This document shows positions 37,865-47,510 of a DNA stretch of 64,000 nt, in pieces. Under the pieces are notes generated by a model. It ran no database searches. It was not told the DNA's origin and saw only the letters and a list, made by a program, of their open reading frames with translations. Origin of the DNA: Turicibacter faecis (lineage in GTDB: Bacteria > Bacillota_I > Bacilli_A > MOL361 > Turicibacteraceae); assembly GCF_037076425.1 (NCBI RefSeq), contig NZ_AP028127.1, positions 526,001 to 590,000 of the forward strand, in the 5' to 3' direction. The position numbers and the translations under genes were made by a program. Every line of letters starts with the position of its first letter. Position 1 is the stretch's first letter.

Positions 37865-39286
37865 GTGAGCGCTGAAATAAAAGAAAAAAAGCATGAACTT
37901 GAAGGTATTGTAACGGACTATAAATACGGTTTTAAGACCGAACATAAAAATTTAAAAGACACGGGAAAAGGAATTTCTGAAGCGGTTGTTAGGGAAATCT
38001 CAGCGATTAAAGGTGAACCAGAGTGGATGCTTAATTATCGGTTAAAGGCTTATGCCCATTTCGCAAAAACAAAGATGCCAGCATGGGGACCTGACTTATC
38101 AGAAATTGACTTTGACGAGTATACTTACTACATTAAACCTTCTGAAAAGGCTGAAAATAGTTGGGAAGACGTTCCTGATGAAATTAAGGATACATTTGAT
38201 AAATTAGGAATTCCTGAAGCAGAGGCTAAATTTTTATCAGGGGTTTCAACTCAATATGAATCAGAAGTGGTTTATCACAATAACCAAAAAGAACTTGAAG
38301 AAGCTGGCGTTATTTTTATGGATACAGATTCTGCCTTACGCCAATATCCAGATTTATTTAAAGAATATTTTGGTAAGGTTATTCCATATGCGGATAATAA
38401 ATTTGCCGCGTTAAACAGTGCAGTTTGGTCAGGAGGATCGTTTATTTACGTTCCAAAAGGGGTTAAAATTGAAAAACCGCTCCAATCTTATTTCCGTATT
38501 AATACAGAAAGCATGGGACAATTCGAGCGAACATTGATTATTGTTGATGAGGGAGCTGATATCCATTATGTTGAAGGATGTACGGCACCGACCTATTCTG
38601 CCGATTCGTTACACGCCGCTGTTGTAGAGATTTATGTTCGCAAAGGTGGGCGTTGTCGATACTCAACGATTCAGAACTGGTCAAATAATATTTTAAACCT
38701 AGTAACGAAACGTGCTGTGTGTGAAGATTACGCGCATATGGAATGGATTGATGGGAATATCGGATCAAAGATTACAATGAAGTATCCGGCGTGTGTGTTA
38801 AAAGGTGAAGGTGCGAAGGGAACAACGATTTCAATTGCTTTTGCTGGAGAAGGACAAATCCAGGATGCAGGGGCTAAAATGATTCACTTAGCTCCTAATA
38901 CGTCATCGACGATTATTTCGAAATCATTGTCACGAAATGGTGGAAATGTAACTTATCGTGGGATTGTCGAGCATGGGAAAAAAGCGAAGGGAGCAAAATC
39001 TCATGTGGAATGTGATACGATTATTTTAGATAGTCTTTCAAAGTCAGATACAATTCCGTATAACATTGTAAAGAATGATGATGTTACTATCCAACATGAG
39101 GCGACAGTTTCTAAAGTTTCAGAGGAACAGTTATTTTATTTAATGAGCCGAGGGTTAACTGAAGAACAAGCAACAGAAATGATTGTTATGGGATTCATCG
39201 AACCTTTCGCAAAAGAGTTACCGATGGAATATGCTGTAGAATTAAACCAATTATTAAAATTAGAAATGAACGGATCAATTGGATAA
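37865..39286 (+). CDS. sufB: Fe-S cluster assembly protein SufB
   Basis: A 473-residue scaffold subunit of the SufBCD complex. The central beta-helix region with [14 protein letters not shown] and the C-terminal [20 protein letters not shown] are typical. The cysteine in VECDTI and the histidine in GIVEHGKK lie where SufB clusters are formed. GTG 37865 is used because GGAGG precedes it at the right distance; ATG 37850 overlaps that SD. It is the last gene of the operon, followed by a terminator. Confidence 0.94.
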   Translation: MSAEIKEKKHELEGIVTDYKYGFKTEHKNLKDTGKGISEAVVREISAIKGEPEWMLNYRLKAYAHFAKTKMPAWGPDLSEIDFDEYTYYIKPSEKAENSWEDVPDEIKDTFDKLGIPEAEAKFLSGVSTQYESEVVYHNNQKELEEAGVIFMDTDSALRQYPDLFKEYFGKVIPYADNKFAALNSAVWSGGSFIYVPKGVKIEKPLQSYFRINTESMGQFERTLIIVDEGADIHYVEGCTAPTYSADSLHAAVVEIYVRKGGRCRYSTIQNWSNNILNLVTKRAVCEDYAHMEWIDGNIGSKITMKYPACVLKGEGAKGTTISIAFAGEGQIQDAGAKMIHLAPNTSSTIISKSLSRNGGNVTYRGIVEHGKKAKGAKSHVECDTIILDSLSKSDTIPYNIVKNDDVTIQHEATVSKVSEEQLFYLMSRGLTEEQATEMIVMGFIEPFAKELPMEYAVELNQLLKLEMNGSIG

Positions 39287-39298
39287 AAGATAAAGGTG

Positions 39299-39333
39299 AA
39301 AAGGCAATGTCTCTAATTAGACATTGCCTTTTT
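39299..39333 (+). terminator. Intrinsic terminator of the suf operon
   Basis: AAGGCAATGTCT pairs with AGACATTGCCTT, followed by five T. It rules out the longer frame of the next gene that would begin inside it. Confidence 0.9.
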
Positions 39334-39389
39334 GTTGTATATATTTGTCGAAAAAGTGGAATATTAAACACGAAAGGAATGATGAATCT

Positions 39390-39695
39390 ATGTGTGTGAA
39401 AAATGTTGGGCGTACAGACGCTTATATTCGAATTAGTGCAGGGTTAATGCTCATTAGTTTAGGAATCATGAAGCATAAAGGATGTTTAGCTGCTTTAGGG
39501 AGTCTTAAAGTTGCAGAAGGGGTAACAAGATATTGCCCAGTTTTAGATCTTTTCAACTGCTCAACGATGTCTGATGAGGAATTATTAGATGAGGCATTAG
39601 GAAGTTGTGTCTTAGATGTTGAGGAAGATGATGATGAATTCGAAGAGTTAGAGCATGAATGTGGATGTCATTGTGACCATCATGCAGAGGCGTAG
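39390..39695 (+). CDS. Small membrane protein with YgaP-like (DUF2892) domain and Cys/His-rich acidic tail
   Basis: A 101-residue protein. Residues 4-50 (VGRTDAYIRISAGLMLISLG) match the DUF2892/YgaP inner-membrane domain: a short re-entrant or two-helix membrane segment. The tail is acidic (EEDDDEFEELEHE) and ends CGCHCDHHAEA, a cysteine- and histidine-rich metal-binding pattern. ATG 39390 is the first start after the suf terminator, with AAAGGAATG upstream. Placed after suf, it might bind metals, but this is inference. Confidence 0.75.
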   Translation: MCVKNVGRTDAYIRISAGLMLISLGIMKHKGCLAALGSLKVAEGVTRYCPVLDLFNCSTMSDEELLDEALGSCVLDVEEDDDEFEELEHECGCHCDHHAEA

Positions 39696-39808
39696 GATAG
39701 CCAGTCGTTTAAATGGGCCTCTTTTCTTTAAACAGAGTTAATTCTGTTAACTAAAAGTCGTTCAAAGGCTTAAACGAGTCTGTTAATTTATTTAGTTTTG
39801 GATGGCGA

Positions 39809-39862
39809 AAAAACTCGTAGTACTTATCCATTCATGATAGGGTAGGCGCTACGAGTTTTTTT
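39809..39862 (+). terminator. Intrinsic terminator after the DUF2892 gene
   Basis: AAAACTCGTAG pairs with CTACGAGTTTT across a long apical loop that can pair further, and a T run follows. Confidence 0.75.
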
Positions 39863-40189
39863 ATGAGCTCAAAAAGGGAGGGAACTCTAGGAGGATTAAG
39901 GATTCGATTTCCTTCAAGGCGTTGTCTTAAGAGATGAAGTTATTTATAGACCTCCCGGACAAGTGAATGTCATTCTAGTGTGATGATTAATAGGTTAAAG
40001 TGGCTAGGACGCTCTAAATAGAAATGGGGAATTTTTGACGGGATGACAAGGGTGTTTTTCACCAATATAAAAACGAAAATATCGTTAAGTAAGATACTTT
40101 CGTTTTTACGGTTAATTCTACTATAAGGGGCTTTATCAAGGGTGAGATGATAGGGTGGAAAAGTGAGGAATGATTGAATATCAATCATT
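39863..40189. other. Intergenic region between convergent genes
   Basis: No gene, promoter or clear repeat is visible. A 79-codon minus-strand frame here has no SD and no known protein features and is not counted. Confidence 0.5.
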
Positions 40190-40651
40190 TTATAGTGGAA
40201 AATCGTCAACCTCTAAGTCGCAATTAGGGTTTGTACAAGGTTCAGATATTTCTTTTAGTGCAATTTCAGCACGCCCATCCGTCAATTGGTGGATGGCCAA
40301 ATCACCAAGGGTAATCATTCCAACTAATCTCCCCTCATCGTCCGTAACGGGGAGGCGGCGCACCTGTTTATCGGCCATGAGTGAGATGGCGCATCCGACT
40401 TCTGCATCTTCTTTAATGGTGTAAACGGGTTGCGTCATGATTTCTTCGACTTTAGTATTCATAGGGAGGATATCAGCGAACGCCCGGATGACAATATCAC
40501 GATCTGTAATAATACCGATGACCTGTGAAGCATCATCGATGACAGGAACGGAACCAATATTATTTTTTTTCATCATTCGAGAGGCATTTAAAACAGTATC
40601 GTGAGCGGTAATTGCTTCAATACCATCAGTCATAAATTGTTTTACATTCAT
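40190..40651 (-). CDS. CBS-pair protein
   Basis: A 153-residue protein made of two CBS motifs that normally bind an adenine nucleotide. The first runs through MTDGIEAITAHDTVLNASRM, the second through MTQPVYTIKEDAEVGCAIS; both have the G-x-I/V-T-x-x-D end (GIITDRDIVIR, GMITLGDLAIH). The C-terminal tail CTNPNCDLEVDDF has two cysteines. ATG 40651 follows AAGGAGT. Such stand-alone CBS proteins are common in Firmicutes and are often stress-linked; its partner is unknown. Confidence 0.88.
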   Translation of the reverse strand: MNVKQFMTDGIEAITAHDTVLNASRMMKKNNIGSVPVIDDASQVIGIITDRDIVIRAFADILPMNTKVEEIMTQPVYTIKEDAEVGCAISLMADKQVRRLPVTDDEGRLVGMITLGDLAIHQLTDGRAEIALKEISEPCTNPNCDLEVDDFPL

Positions 40652-40887
40652 GAACAGGACTCCTTACCTTTTATATTTGTATTTAGTTTGTGCAATCACC
40701 GGAGTCTTATCCCACTTTTTAGTTTATTCATTCAGAACGTGTAAGAGTTTTAATAGGGAAAGAGGTAGGGATAAGAATCAGATTCTATTCTCCCCTGGAG
40801 TGAGAAGTTTATTAATTTCGTTAAATTTTAGGGAAAGGATATCATGAATGATTTTTTGTGCGCATATGCTATAGGGAGGTGATGAGT

Positions 40888-41214
40888 GTGCTAAACATAA
40901 ATAAAATTAACATTGAAGGTTATGAATTCTTAACTTATGAGGTAGCGTTACCTAAAACTACATTATTTATTGTGTCACATGAAACGGTGGGTTATATCAT
41001 GTGTGCGGCTCTTGATATTGATTTCTTTAATAATAGTGAAAAGTTAAGAGCTCGTAAAATTATTGCAGGGCGTGCAGAAGGAGTTCGTAGTATTCAACAA
41101 CTTTTAGATGCTCCGCTTGCGAAAGTAACGGTTGCTTGCGAGGAGTTAGGAATTAAACCGGGGACAATTGGTAGAGATGCCTTAGTGTTAATGGCAAAGA
41201 GCGTTGAAAAATAG
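40888..41214 (+). CDS. YunC-like DUF1805 protein
   Basis: A 108-residue protein of the DUF1805 family, as in B. subtilis YunC. The fold segments VGYIMCAALDIDFFN, RKIIAGRAEGVRSIQQLLDA and LGIKPGTIGRDALVLM match the family. GTG 40888 lies nine bases after AGGGAGGTGAT and is preferred; ATG 40882 is only three bases from it. The function of the family is unknown. A terminator follows. Confidence 0.82.
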   Translation: MLNINKINIEGYEFLTYEVALPKTTLFIVSHETVGYIMCAALDIDFFNNSEKLRARKIIAGRAEGVRSIQQLLDAPLAKVTVACEELGIKPGTIGRDALVLMAKSVEK

Positions 41215-41221
41215 TTTTATA

Positions 41222-41254
41222 AAAGGGGTTATCCGTTAGAGGATAATCTTTTTT
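41222..41254 (+). terminator. Intrinsic terminator of the YunC-like gene
   Basis: GGTTATCC pairs with GGATAATC, followed by six T. Confidence 0.8.
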
Positions 41255-41523
41255 ATTGTCAGGCTCTGGTTAGTGGGAGATGCCTTGTGCCAATCAGTAG
41301 GGGATATCTACTGGGACGGGGGAACCTGTTAAAAAGTATAAAACTACGATGCATCCTTCAAAATTAGACAAATCAATTCCCTATTCTACGCTATAATAAA
41401 GGAATGAATGATTTACCATATTAATTCGAATATCGGGTGACACTCGTTCTTTAGAAGTTGAGATGTGGAATATCATTTAAAAGGAACAGGCGTCGCGCTA
41501 CTGTTTATTAAGGGGGAAGTTTA
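41255..41523 (+). promoter_or_regulatory. Leader region of the glycogen operon
   Basis: TATAAT at 41392-41397 is a likely -10 box about 130 bp before glgB; the -35 is weak (TAGACA lies 21 bp upstream). No hairpin or cre match is evident. Confidence 0.5.
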
Positions 41524-43539
41524 ATGTTTGAATTTGAATTAGCACAGGAAAATCGCAACTCATTTAAAAATGAAATTAAAAGTAGCTTAGTAAAAAAGGT
41601 GAAACCTTATTGCGAATTTACGGATATCGATCGCTACTTTTTTAGCGAGGGGACACATAAGCAACTTTATAAAAAGTTTGGGGCACATGTTGTTCGTGAC
41701 GAATCAGGAATTTTAGGAACATACTTTTGTGTTTATGCGCCTCATGCTAAACACGTGGCAGTTGTTGGTGATTTTAATCATTGGAATGGAGAATTGCATG
41801 GTATGATTGGAGAGAATGGAATCTGGTCACTTTACATTCCAAAATTGCAAGAGGGTCATTTATATAAATATGAAATTACAACATCATGGGGGGAAAAAAT
41901 CCTTAAAGCCGATCCTTACGCTTTTTATGCGGAAAATCGTCCAAATACGGCTTCAATGATTTATGATATTGAAGGATTTGAGTGGACAGATGAGAAGTGG
42001 GTTAACAAACGCCGACAATCTAATATTTTTGAACAACCGTTAAATATTTATGAATTACACCTAGGATCTTGGCGTCGTGGGGAAGAGCTAGTAGAGACAG
42101 AATCTTTTCATACTTATGCTGAAATCGCGGATGATTTAATTCAATATGTCTTAGATCATAGCTATACGCATATCGAATTAATGCCACTTTATGAACATCC
42201 ATTTGATGGGTCTTGGGGATACCAAGCAACAGGATATTACGCAGCGAGTAGCCGTTACGGGGAACCAAAGGATCTCATGATGTTTATTAATCGATGCCAC
42301 GAAGCAGGAATTGGTGTTATTATGGACTGGGTTCCAGGACATTTCTGCCGTGATGCACATGGTCTTTATAAATTTGATGGGGAAGCAGTTTACGAATATC
42401 CATTTGATGATGCGGCCGTTTCAGAATGGGGAACAGCTAACTTTGATTTAGCTAAAGGAGAAGTACGTAGTTTCTTAATTTCAAATGCTTTATTTTGGAT
42501 GAAGTACTACCATGTCGATGGATTCCGTGTTGATGCCGTGGCAAATATTATTTATTGGGGTGGAAATAAGGAGCGTGGTGAAAATCACGGTGCCATTGAA
42601 TTCTTAAAACGTATGAATACTGAAATCTTTGCCGAGGATGATAAAGTATTAATGATTGCTGAGGATTCAACAAGCTATCCATTAGTCACTGCACCAGTTT
42701 CTGTTGGCGGGTTAGGATTTAGTTACAAATGGAATATGGGATGGATGAACGATACATTAGACTATATTGAATTAGATAATATTTATCGTCCATATCATCA
42801 TAACTACATTACTTTTGCAATGGCATACGCCTATAGTGAAAACTTTGTCTTACCATTTTCGCATGATGAAGTTGTCCATGGGAAGAAATCATTAGTTGAT
42901 AAAGCTCCAGGAGATTACTGGCAAAAAATGGCCCAATATCGTTTGTTATGTACTTACCAAATGACATTACCAGGTAAGAAGTTGAACTTTATGGCCAATG
43001 AAATTGCTCAATTCCATGAGTGGAAAGATAAGGAGCAAGTGGACTGGCATTTATTAACATATCCGGCTCATGATGCGTCAAATCGATATATTAAAGATTT
43101 AAATAAAGTCTATTTAAATGATGCAGCGTTTTGGGAATTAGATCATTCATTTGAGGGATTTGAATGGATTGACGTTAATAATAATGAGCAAAGTATGTTC
43201 TCTTATATTCGCCGTGCGAAAGATTCTGAGGATTTTGTCGTAGTTGTGCTAAACTTCAAACCAGTTTCTTACCATAACTATCGTCTTGGTGTTCCAAAAG
43301 AAGGAGAATATGTAGAGGTTTTAAATAGTGATCGTAATTATTATCATGGATCAAATCAATATAATGGATTACCATTGGTTGCATCTGAGGGAATCTGTCA
43401 TGGAAAACCATACTTTATTGAAATGACAATTCCACCATATGGGGCAGTTATTTTAAAGTATCGTGCTAAAAAGATGGAAGAGGTTGTTTTAGAGGAAGAA
43501 GAATTAATTGAGACAATGGAAGCAGAGATGGAAGTTTAA
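41524..43539 (+). CDS. glgB: 1,4-alpha-glucan branching enzyme
   Basis: A 671-residue GH13 enzyme that introduces alpha-1,6 branches into glycogen. An N-terminal CBM48 domain (YFCVYAPHAKHVAVVGDFNH) precedes the barrel. The catalytic residues are D337 in GFRVDAVANI, E380 in MIAEDSTSYP, and the transition-state aspartate in FSHDEVVHG. The C-terminal end is a glutamate-rich tail (VVLEEEELIETMEAEMEV), longer than usual. ATG 41524 follows AAGGGGGAAG. It is the first gene of glgB-C-(DA), with glgP following separately. Confidence 0.95.
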   Translation: MFEFELAQENRNSFKNEIKSSLVKKVKPYCEFTDIDRYFFSEGTHKQLYKKFGAHVVRDESGILGTYFCVYAPHAKHVAVVGDFNHWNGELHGMIGENGIWSLYIPKLQEGHLYKYEITTSWGEKILKADPYAFYAENRPNTASMIYDIEGFEWTDEKWVNKRRQSNIFEQPLNIYELHLGSWRRGEELVETESFHTYAEIADDLIQYVLDHSYTHIELMPLYEHPFDGSWGYQATGYYAASSRYGEPKDLMMFINRCHEAGIGVIMDWVPGHFCRDAHGLYKFDGEAVYEYPFDDAAVSEWGTANFDLAKGEVRSFLISNALFWMKYYHVDGFRVDAVANIIYWGGNKERGENHGAIEFLKRMNTEIFAEDDKVLMIAEDSTSYPLVTAPVSVGGLGFSYKWNMGWMNDTLDYIELDNIYRPYHHNYITFAMAYAYSENFVLPFSHDEVVHGKKSLVDKAPGDYWQKMAQYRLLCTYQMTLPGKKLNFMANEIAQFHEWKDKEQVDWHLLTYPAHDASNRYIKDLNKVYLNDAAFWELDHSFEGFEWIDVNNNEQSMFSYIRRAKDSEDFVVVVLNFKPVSYHNYRLGVPKEGEYVEVLNSDRNYYHGSNQYNGLPLVASEGICHGKPYFIEMTIPPYGAVILKYRAKKMEEVVLEEEELIETMEAEMEV

Positions 43540-43584
43540 TTGTTCGTTGTTTTGAAGGTATTTTGCTAAGGGGAGGGGAAAAGA

Positions 43585-44757
43585 ATGGCAGTTAATAGTG
43601 TCGCTATGATATTAGCTGGGGGGAAAGGAACCCGATTAAAAGAGCTAACCATTCATCGTCCTAAGCCTGCCGTATCATTTGCAGGAAAGTATCGTCTAAT
43701 AGACTTTGTCCTAAGTAATTGTACAAATTCAGGAATTGATCAGGTTGGGGTATTAACACAATATGAACCGTTAGAATTAAATAGTTATATTGGAGAGGGG
43801 AGTTCATGGGATCTTGATGTCCATGGGGCATCTGTTACATTAATGGGTCCTTATACGTCTCGTGATTATGGGTTCTTATGGCAAGGGGGAACAGCGGAGG
43901 CTGTCATATTAAATATGCCGTTTATTGAGCAATATAACCCAGATTATTTATTAGTTTTATCGGCAGATCATATTTATAAAATGGATTATCGTAAGCTGAT
44001 TGACTATCATATTGAAAAGGGATCTCAATTGACAATTTCAACGATTCGTGTTCCCGAAGAAGAGACTAAAAGATTTGGAATGCTGAAGGTTAATCATGAA
44101 AATCGAGTGATAGAGTTTGAAGAAAAGCCTCAGAAAACAGAAAGTCGTTTAGCATCGATGGGGGTCTATGTTTTTAGTTGGAAGAAGTTTAAAGATGATA
44201 TTATTCATAAGTATCAAAGACATCTTTATGAGGGGGTCGACTTTGCTCAAGATGTTATTCCTTACTTTATCGAGACGAACTCAGCTGTGTTTGCTTATGA
44301 GTACAAAGGGTACTGGCGCGATGTTGGAACGGTTGAAGGTTATTGGAAAGCACACATGGATTTATTGGATTCCGATAATGATTTAAATCTTCATGATTAT
44401 AGTTGGCCTATTTTCTCAAAAACACCTAACCTCCCGCCACATCATATCTTAAAGGATGCGAAGGTCCGAAATGCTTGGATTAATGAGGGAAGCATGGTTT
44501 TCGGTGAAGTATATGATTCAATCATCGGTCATCGTTGCATTATTCAAGAGCGTTCCATTGTTGAAAAAAGTGTCATTTTAACAAGTGCTCAAATTGAACA
44601 TGATTGCCATATTAGTTATGCTGTTATCGGGGATGACGTTGTGATTCCGGCTCATACTGAGATTCATGGCGATGAAACGAATATTGTTTTGGTGACAAAT
44701 GATAATTTAGAAGAAATTCTTGAGCATCAGGGGAGGGGAGAAGATCATGAAAAATAA
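43585..44757 (+). CDS. glgC: Glucose-1-phosphate adenylyltransferase catalytic subunit
   Basis: A 390-residue enzyme that makes ADP-glucose from ATP and glucose-1-phosphate. Catalytic-subunit signatures are intact: AGGKGTRLKELT at the start, WQGGTAEAV, the sugar-binding LSADHIYKMDY, and EEKPQ. The C-terminal left-handed beta-helix follows. ATG 43585 follows AAGGGGAGGGG. It overlaps the next gene by 11 bp, which suggests tight coupling to its GlgD partner part. Confidence 0.95.
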   Translation: MAVNSVAMILAGGKGTRLKELTIHRPKPAVSFAGKYRLIDFVLSNCTNSGIDQVGVLTQYEPLELNSYIGEGSSWDLDVHGASVTLMGPYTSRDYGFLWQGGTAEAVILNMPFIEQYNPDYLLVLSADHIYKMDYRKLIDYHIEKGSQLTISTIRVPEEETKRFGMLKVNHENRVIEFEEKPQKTESRLASMGVYVFSWKKFKDDIIHKYQRHLYEGVDFAQDVIPYFIETNSAVFAYEYKGYWRDVGTVEGYWKAHMDLLDSDNDLNLHDYSWPIFSKTPNLPPHHILKDAKVRNAWINEGSMVFGEVYDSIIGHRCIIQERSIVEKSVILTSAQIEHDCHISYAVIGDDVVIPAHTEIHGDETNIVLVTNDNLEEILEHQGRGEDHEK

Positions 44758-47194
44758 GGCATTGTGTGTGATTGATGGAACGAATACTTCCCAATCGCTT
44801 CAAAACTTACTAAATCAGCGTTGTGTGGCTGCCCTACCTTTTGCAGGACGTTATCGTTTAGTCGATTTCGCCCTATCGAATGCCGTCCATTCTGGGATTA
44901 CAAATGTATCAATTTTTCCGGATGGGGACTATCACTCATTAAGTGACCACATCCGATCAGGAAAATTTTGGGGACTTGATCGTAAAGTCGATGGGCTATT
45001 CTTGCTTCCTCCTAAAAAAGAGGTAAGTGCCATTGCAAATACTCTCACTTTTGCTCGAATGAGGGAATATATTGAATATTTCCTTCGTTCCCGACAAAAA
45101 TATGTGGTTTTATACCATGCCAATATTATTACGACCATTCCATTTGAAGAATTGGTTCAGTCACATATCGATTCCAAATCAGATGTGACTCAGGTTCATT
45201 ATCGGAATAAACCGGTTAATATTTTTGTTTTATCACGTGAATATTTAATTGATTTAATTTTAAAATATGAAATTTCCCCTTATCAAACGGTTCTTGATTT
45301 AGTTGAAATGAATGACGGGATTAAAATTAATCGTTATGAGCATCGTATTTACACGCGGACCATTGATTCTATTTTGTCGTACTATCGAGCAAATCTTGAT
45401 ATGCTACACTATGAGTATGGGTTTCAAATTTTCTTGCTTGAGCGTCCCGTTCTTACGAAGACAAAAGATGAATCACCGACGTTTTATACGAAACAGGCCG
45501 ATGTCACCAATTCAATGATTGCAAATGGGTGTCGAATTGAAGGTAAGGTTGAAAACTGTGTGCTATTTCGGGATGTAACGATTAAACGAGGGGCCATTGT
45601 TAGAAACTCGGTTATTTTACCTCGAACGGTTATTGGGGAAAATAGTATTATTGAACAGGTCATTACGGATAAGCACGTTTATATTAGTGACGGGGCTCGC
45701 CTGAGTGGTCAAGAGTATACCCCTATTGTTATTGGAAAGGGACAGCGAGTGATTGGTAATAAAGGAATTAGCGTCGCTCAAATCTCAACTGAATGTGTAC
45801 CATTCTATAAAACGGGGGGACTCGCTGATGTAACGTTTGAACTCACACAGGAACTTATTAATCAGGGGTTAAATGTAGATGTTATTTTACCACTTTTTAA
45901 CTCATTGTCTGATCGATACCAGGAAAATTTAAGTCATGAATTAAGATCGGTTGCTGTGATAGGGAAATTGGATGTTCCTTATGATGTTTATCGTTATACG
46001 AAAGATGGAATTAATTATTATTTCATTTCATGTGGGGAGTTAACACGTGAAAAATTATATGGTTATCGTGATGATTGTCAACGTTATGAATTATACTGTT
46101 ATCTCGCTTTAGATTTTATTGAAAAAAGCGGACATAAATACGATATTATTCATTCTCATGACTGGTTAACGGGTCTAGTTCCATATTTCATGAAAAATGT
46201 ATTCGCAAAAAGAAGCAATCACTTTATGTTTACAAAAACAGTGTTTACGATTCATAATATTCATTATCAAGGAATATGCGATGTATCGGATTTAGCCATT
46301 ATTTCGCAATTTGATTCGATACCAAATGAAGTGATGCTATTTGAAAAAGTCAACTTTATGAAAACGGCTATTGTAACAAGTGATGAGGTGACAACCGTTT
46401 CTGAAACTTATTGTAATGAAATTTGTTATCCATATTTTGCGGAGGGGCTTGATCGCTTTATTGTCGCACGAAAAGATCATTTACATGGTATTTTAAATGG
46501 GATTAATTATAATTATAATAATCCGGCAACGGATTTGAGTATTTATAAACGATATACACCGAAGACCGTTGAAAATAAGAAAGAGAATAAATGTCAAATG
46601 CAACGTGAATTAGGACTTCCAGTGAATCCAAATGTGCCGGTCATTGGAATGGTTTCGCGTTTAGTTGAACAAAAGGGGTTTGATCTTATTTTAAAGGTCT
46701 TTGAAGAACTCATGAATGAAAATGTTCAATTCGTTTTATTAGGCGATGGGGATTACAAATATACGAGTTTCTTTAAGGCAATGGCCCAAAAGTACCCGAA
46801 TAAGGTTTCTGTAAATATCGGATTTTACTCATATAATTCTCAAATGATCTATGCAGGAAGTGACCTTTTCTTAATGCCTTCACGTTTTGAACCGTGTGGG
46901 ATTAGCCAAATGATAGCATTAAAATATGGAACGATCCCGGTTGTAAGGGAAACAGGGGGATTAAAGGATACTATTATTCCATATAATGAATTTATTCAAC
47001 ATGGAAATGGATTCGGTTTTGCTCACTATAACGCGCATGATATGTTGTTTACATTAAAGCGTGCGATTAATTTTTATCATATGCCTGAACATTGGGATAA
47101 ATTAGTTCAGAGTGCCATGAGTCAAGATTTAAGTTGGAAAAATTCAACGGAAAAATATATTAATCTTTATAGAAATTTAATTAATGAAGAGTAG
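44747..47194 (+). CDS. glgDA: Fused GlgD (ADP-glucose pyrophosphorylase regulatory subunit) and GlgA (glycogen synthase)
   Basis: An 815-residue protein joining two enzymes that are normally separate. Residues 1 to about 340 are GlgD: a nucleotidyltransferase fold without the catalytic signature (VIDGTNTSQSL replaces AGGKGTRL), the FAGRYRLVDFALSN motif, and the beta-helix repeats. The joint has almost no linker (IGKGQRVIGNKG), and then GlgA begins: STECVPFYKTGGLADV with the ADP-glucose lysine near 355, HSHDWLTG, IHNIHYQG, and the C-terminal catalytic RFEPCGISQMIALKYG near 714. All key GT5 residues are present, so the synthase should be active. ATG 44747 overlaps glgC and follows GGGGAGGGGAG. 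Confidence 0.93.
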   Translation: MKNKALCVIDGTNTSQSLQNLLNQRCVAALPFAGRYRLVDFALSNAVHSGITNVSIFPDGDYHSLSDHIRSGKFWGLDRKVDGLFLLPPKKEVSAIANTLTFARMREYIEYFLRSRQKYVVLYHANIITTIPFEELVQSHIDSKSDVTQVHYRNKPVNIFVLSREYLIDLILKYEISPYQTVLDLVEMNDGIKINRYEHRIYTRTIDSILSYYRANLDMLHYEYGFQIFLLERPVLTKTKDESPTFYTKQADVTNSMIANGCRIEGKVENCVLFRDVTIKRGAIVRNSVILPRTVIGENSIIEQVITDKHVYISDGARLSGQEYTPIVIGKGQRVIGNKGISVAQISTECVPFYKTGGLADVTFELTQELINQGLNVDVILPLFNSLSDRYQENLSHELRSVAVIGKLDVPYDVYRYTKDGINYYFISCGELTREKLYGYRDDCQRYELYCYLALDFIEKSGHKYDIIHSHDWLTGLVPYFMKNVFAKRSNHFMFTKTVFTIHNIHYQGICDVSDLAIISQFDSIPNEVMLFEKVNFMKTAIVTSDEVTTVSETYCNEICYPYFAEGLDRFIVARKDHLHGILNGINYNYNNPATDLSIYKRYTPKTVENKKENKCQMQRELGLPVNPNVPVIGMVSRLVEQKGFDLILKVFEELMNENVQFVLLGDGDYKYTSFFKAMAQKYPNKVSVNIGFYSYNSQMIYAGSDLFLMPSRFEPCGISQMIALKYGTIPVVRETGGLKDTIIPYNEFIQHGNGFGFAHYNAHDMLFTLKRAINFYHMPEHWDKLVQSAMSQDLSWKNSTEKYINLYRNLINEE

Positions 47195-47219
47195 GAGTCG
47201 GATTAGACTCCTTTTTTTA
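47193..47219 (+). terminator. Intrinsic terminator after the glgDA gene
   Basis: AGGAGTC pairs with GACTCCT around GGATTA, followed by seven T. A second small hairpin AGGTGAT/ATCACCT follows at about 47222-47239. Confidence 0.8.
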
Positions 47220-47510
47220 TGAGGTGATTCCATCACCTTTAATAGGGATCAGGTTTATGAAGATAAGAGCGTTATTTTTTTGATGGCACCATGATATTGA
47301 AAGAGAGAGGTATTTCTGTAATATTTTGGTTCTGGCGAAATAAACGAGATGAAATTTGCAGAAATATAGCATTTTTTAGCTTTAAAAGGAACGCGTTACA
47401 TCTGAAACAGAGCTTTCATCTTTTAAATTATCTGATATAATAAGATTATGAAATGGAAAGATATGTAACATCGGAGGGGTGTTGCATACATGGAAGGGAG
47501 ATTTATTCTC

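Noticed and set aside
39970-40209. 79-codon minus-strand frame beside the CBS gene
   Set aside because: No SD and it overlaps the end of the CBS gene; composition looks non-coding.
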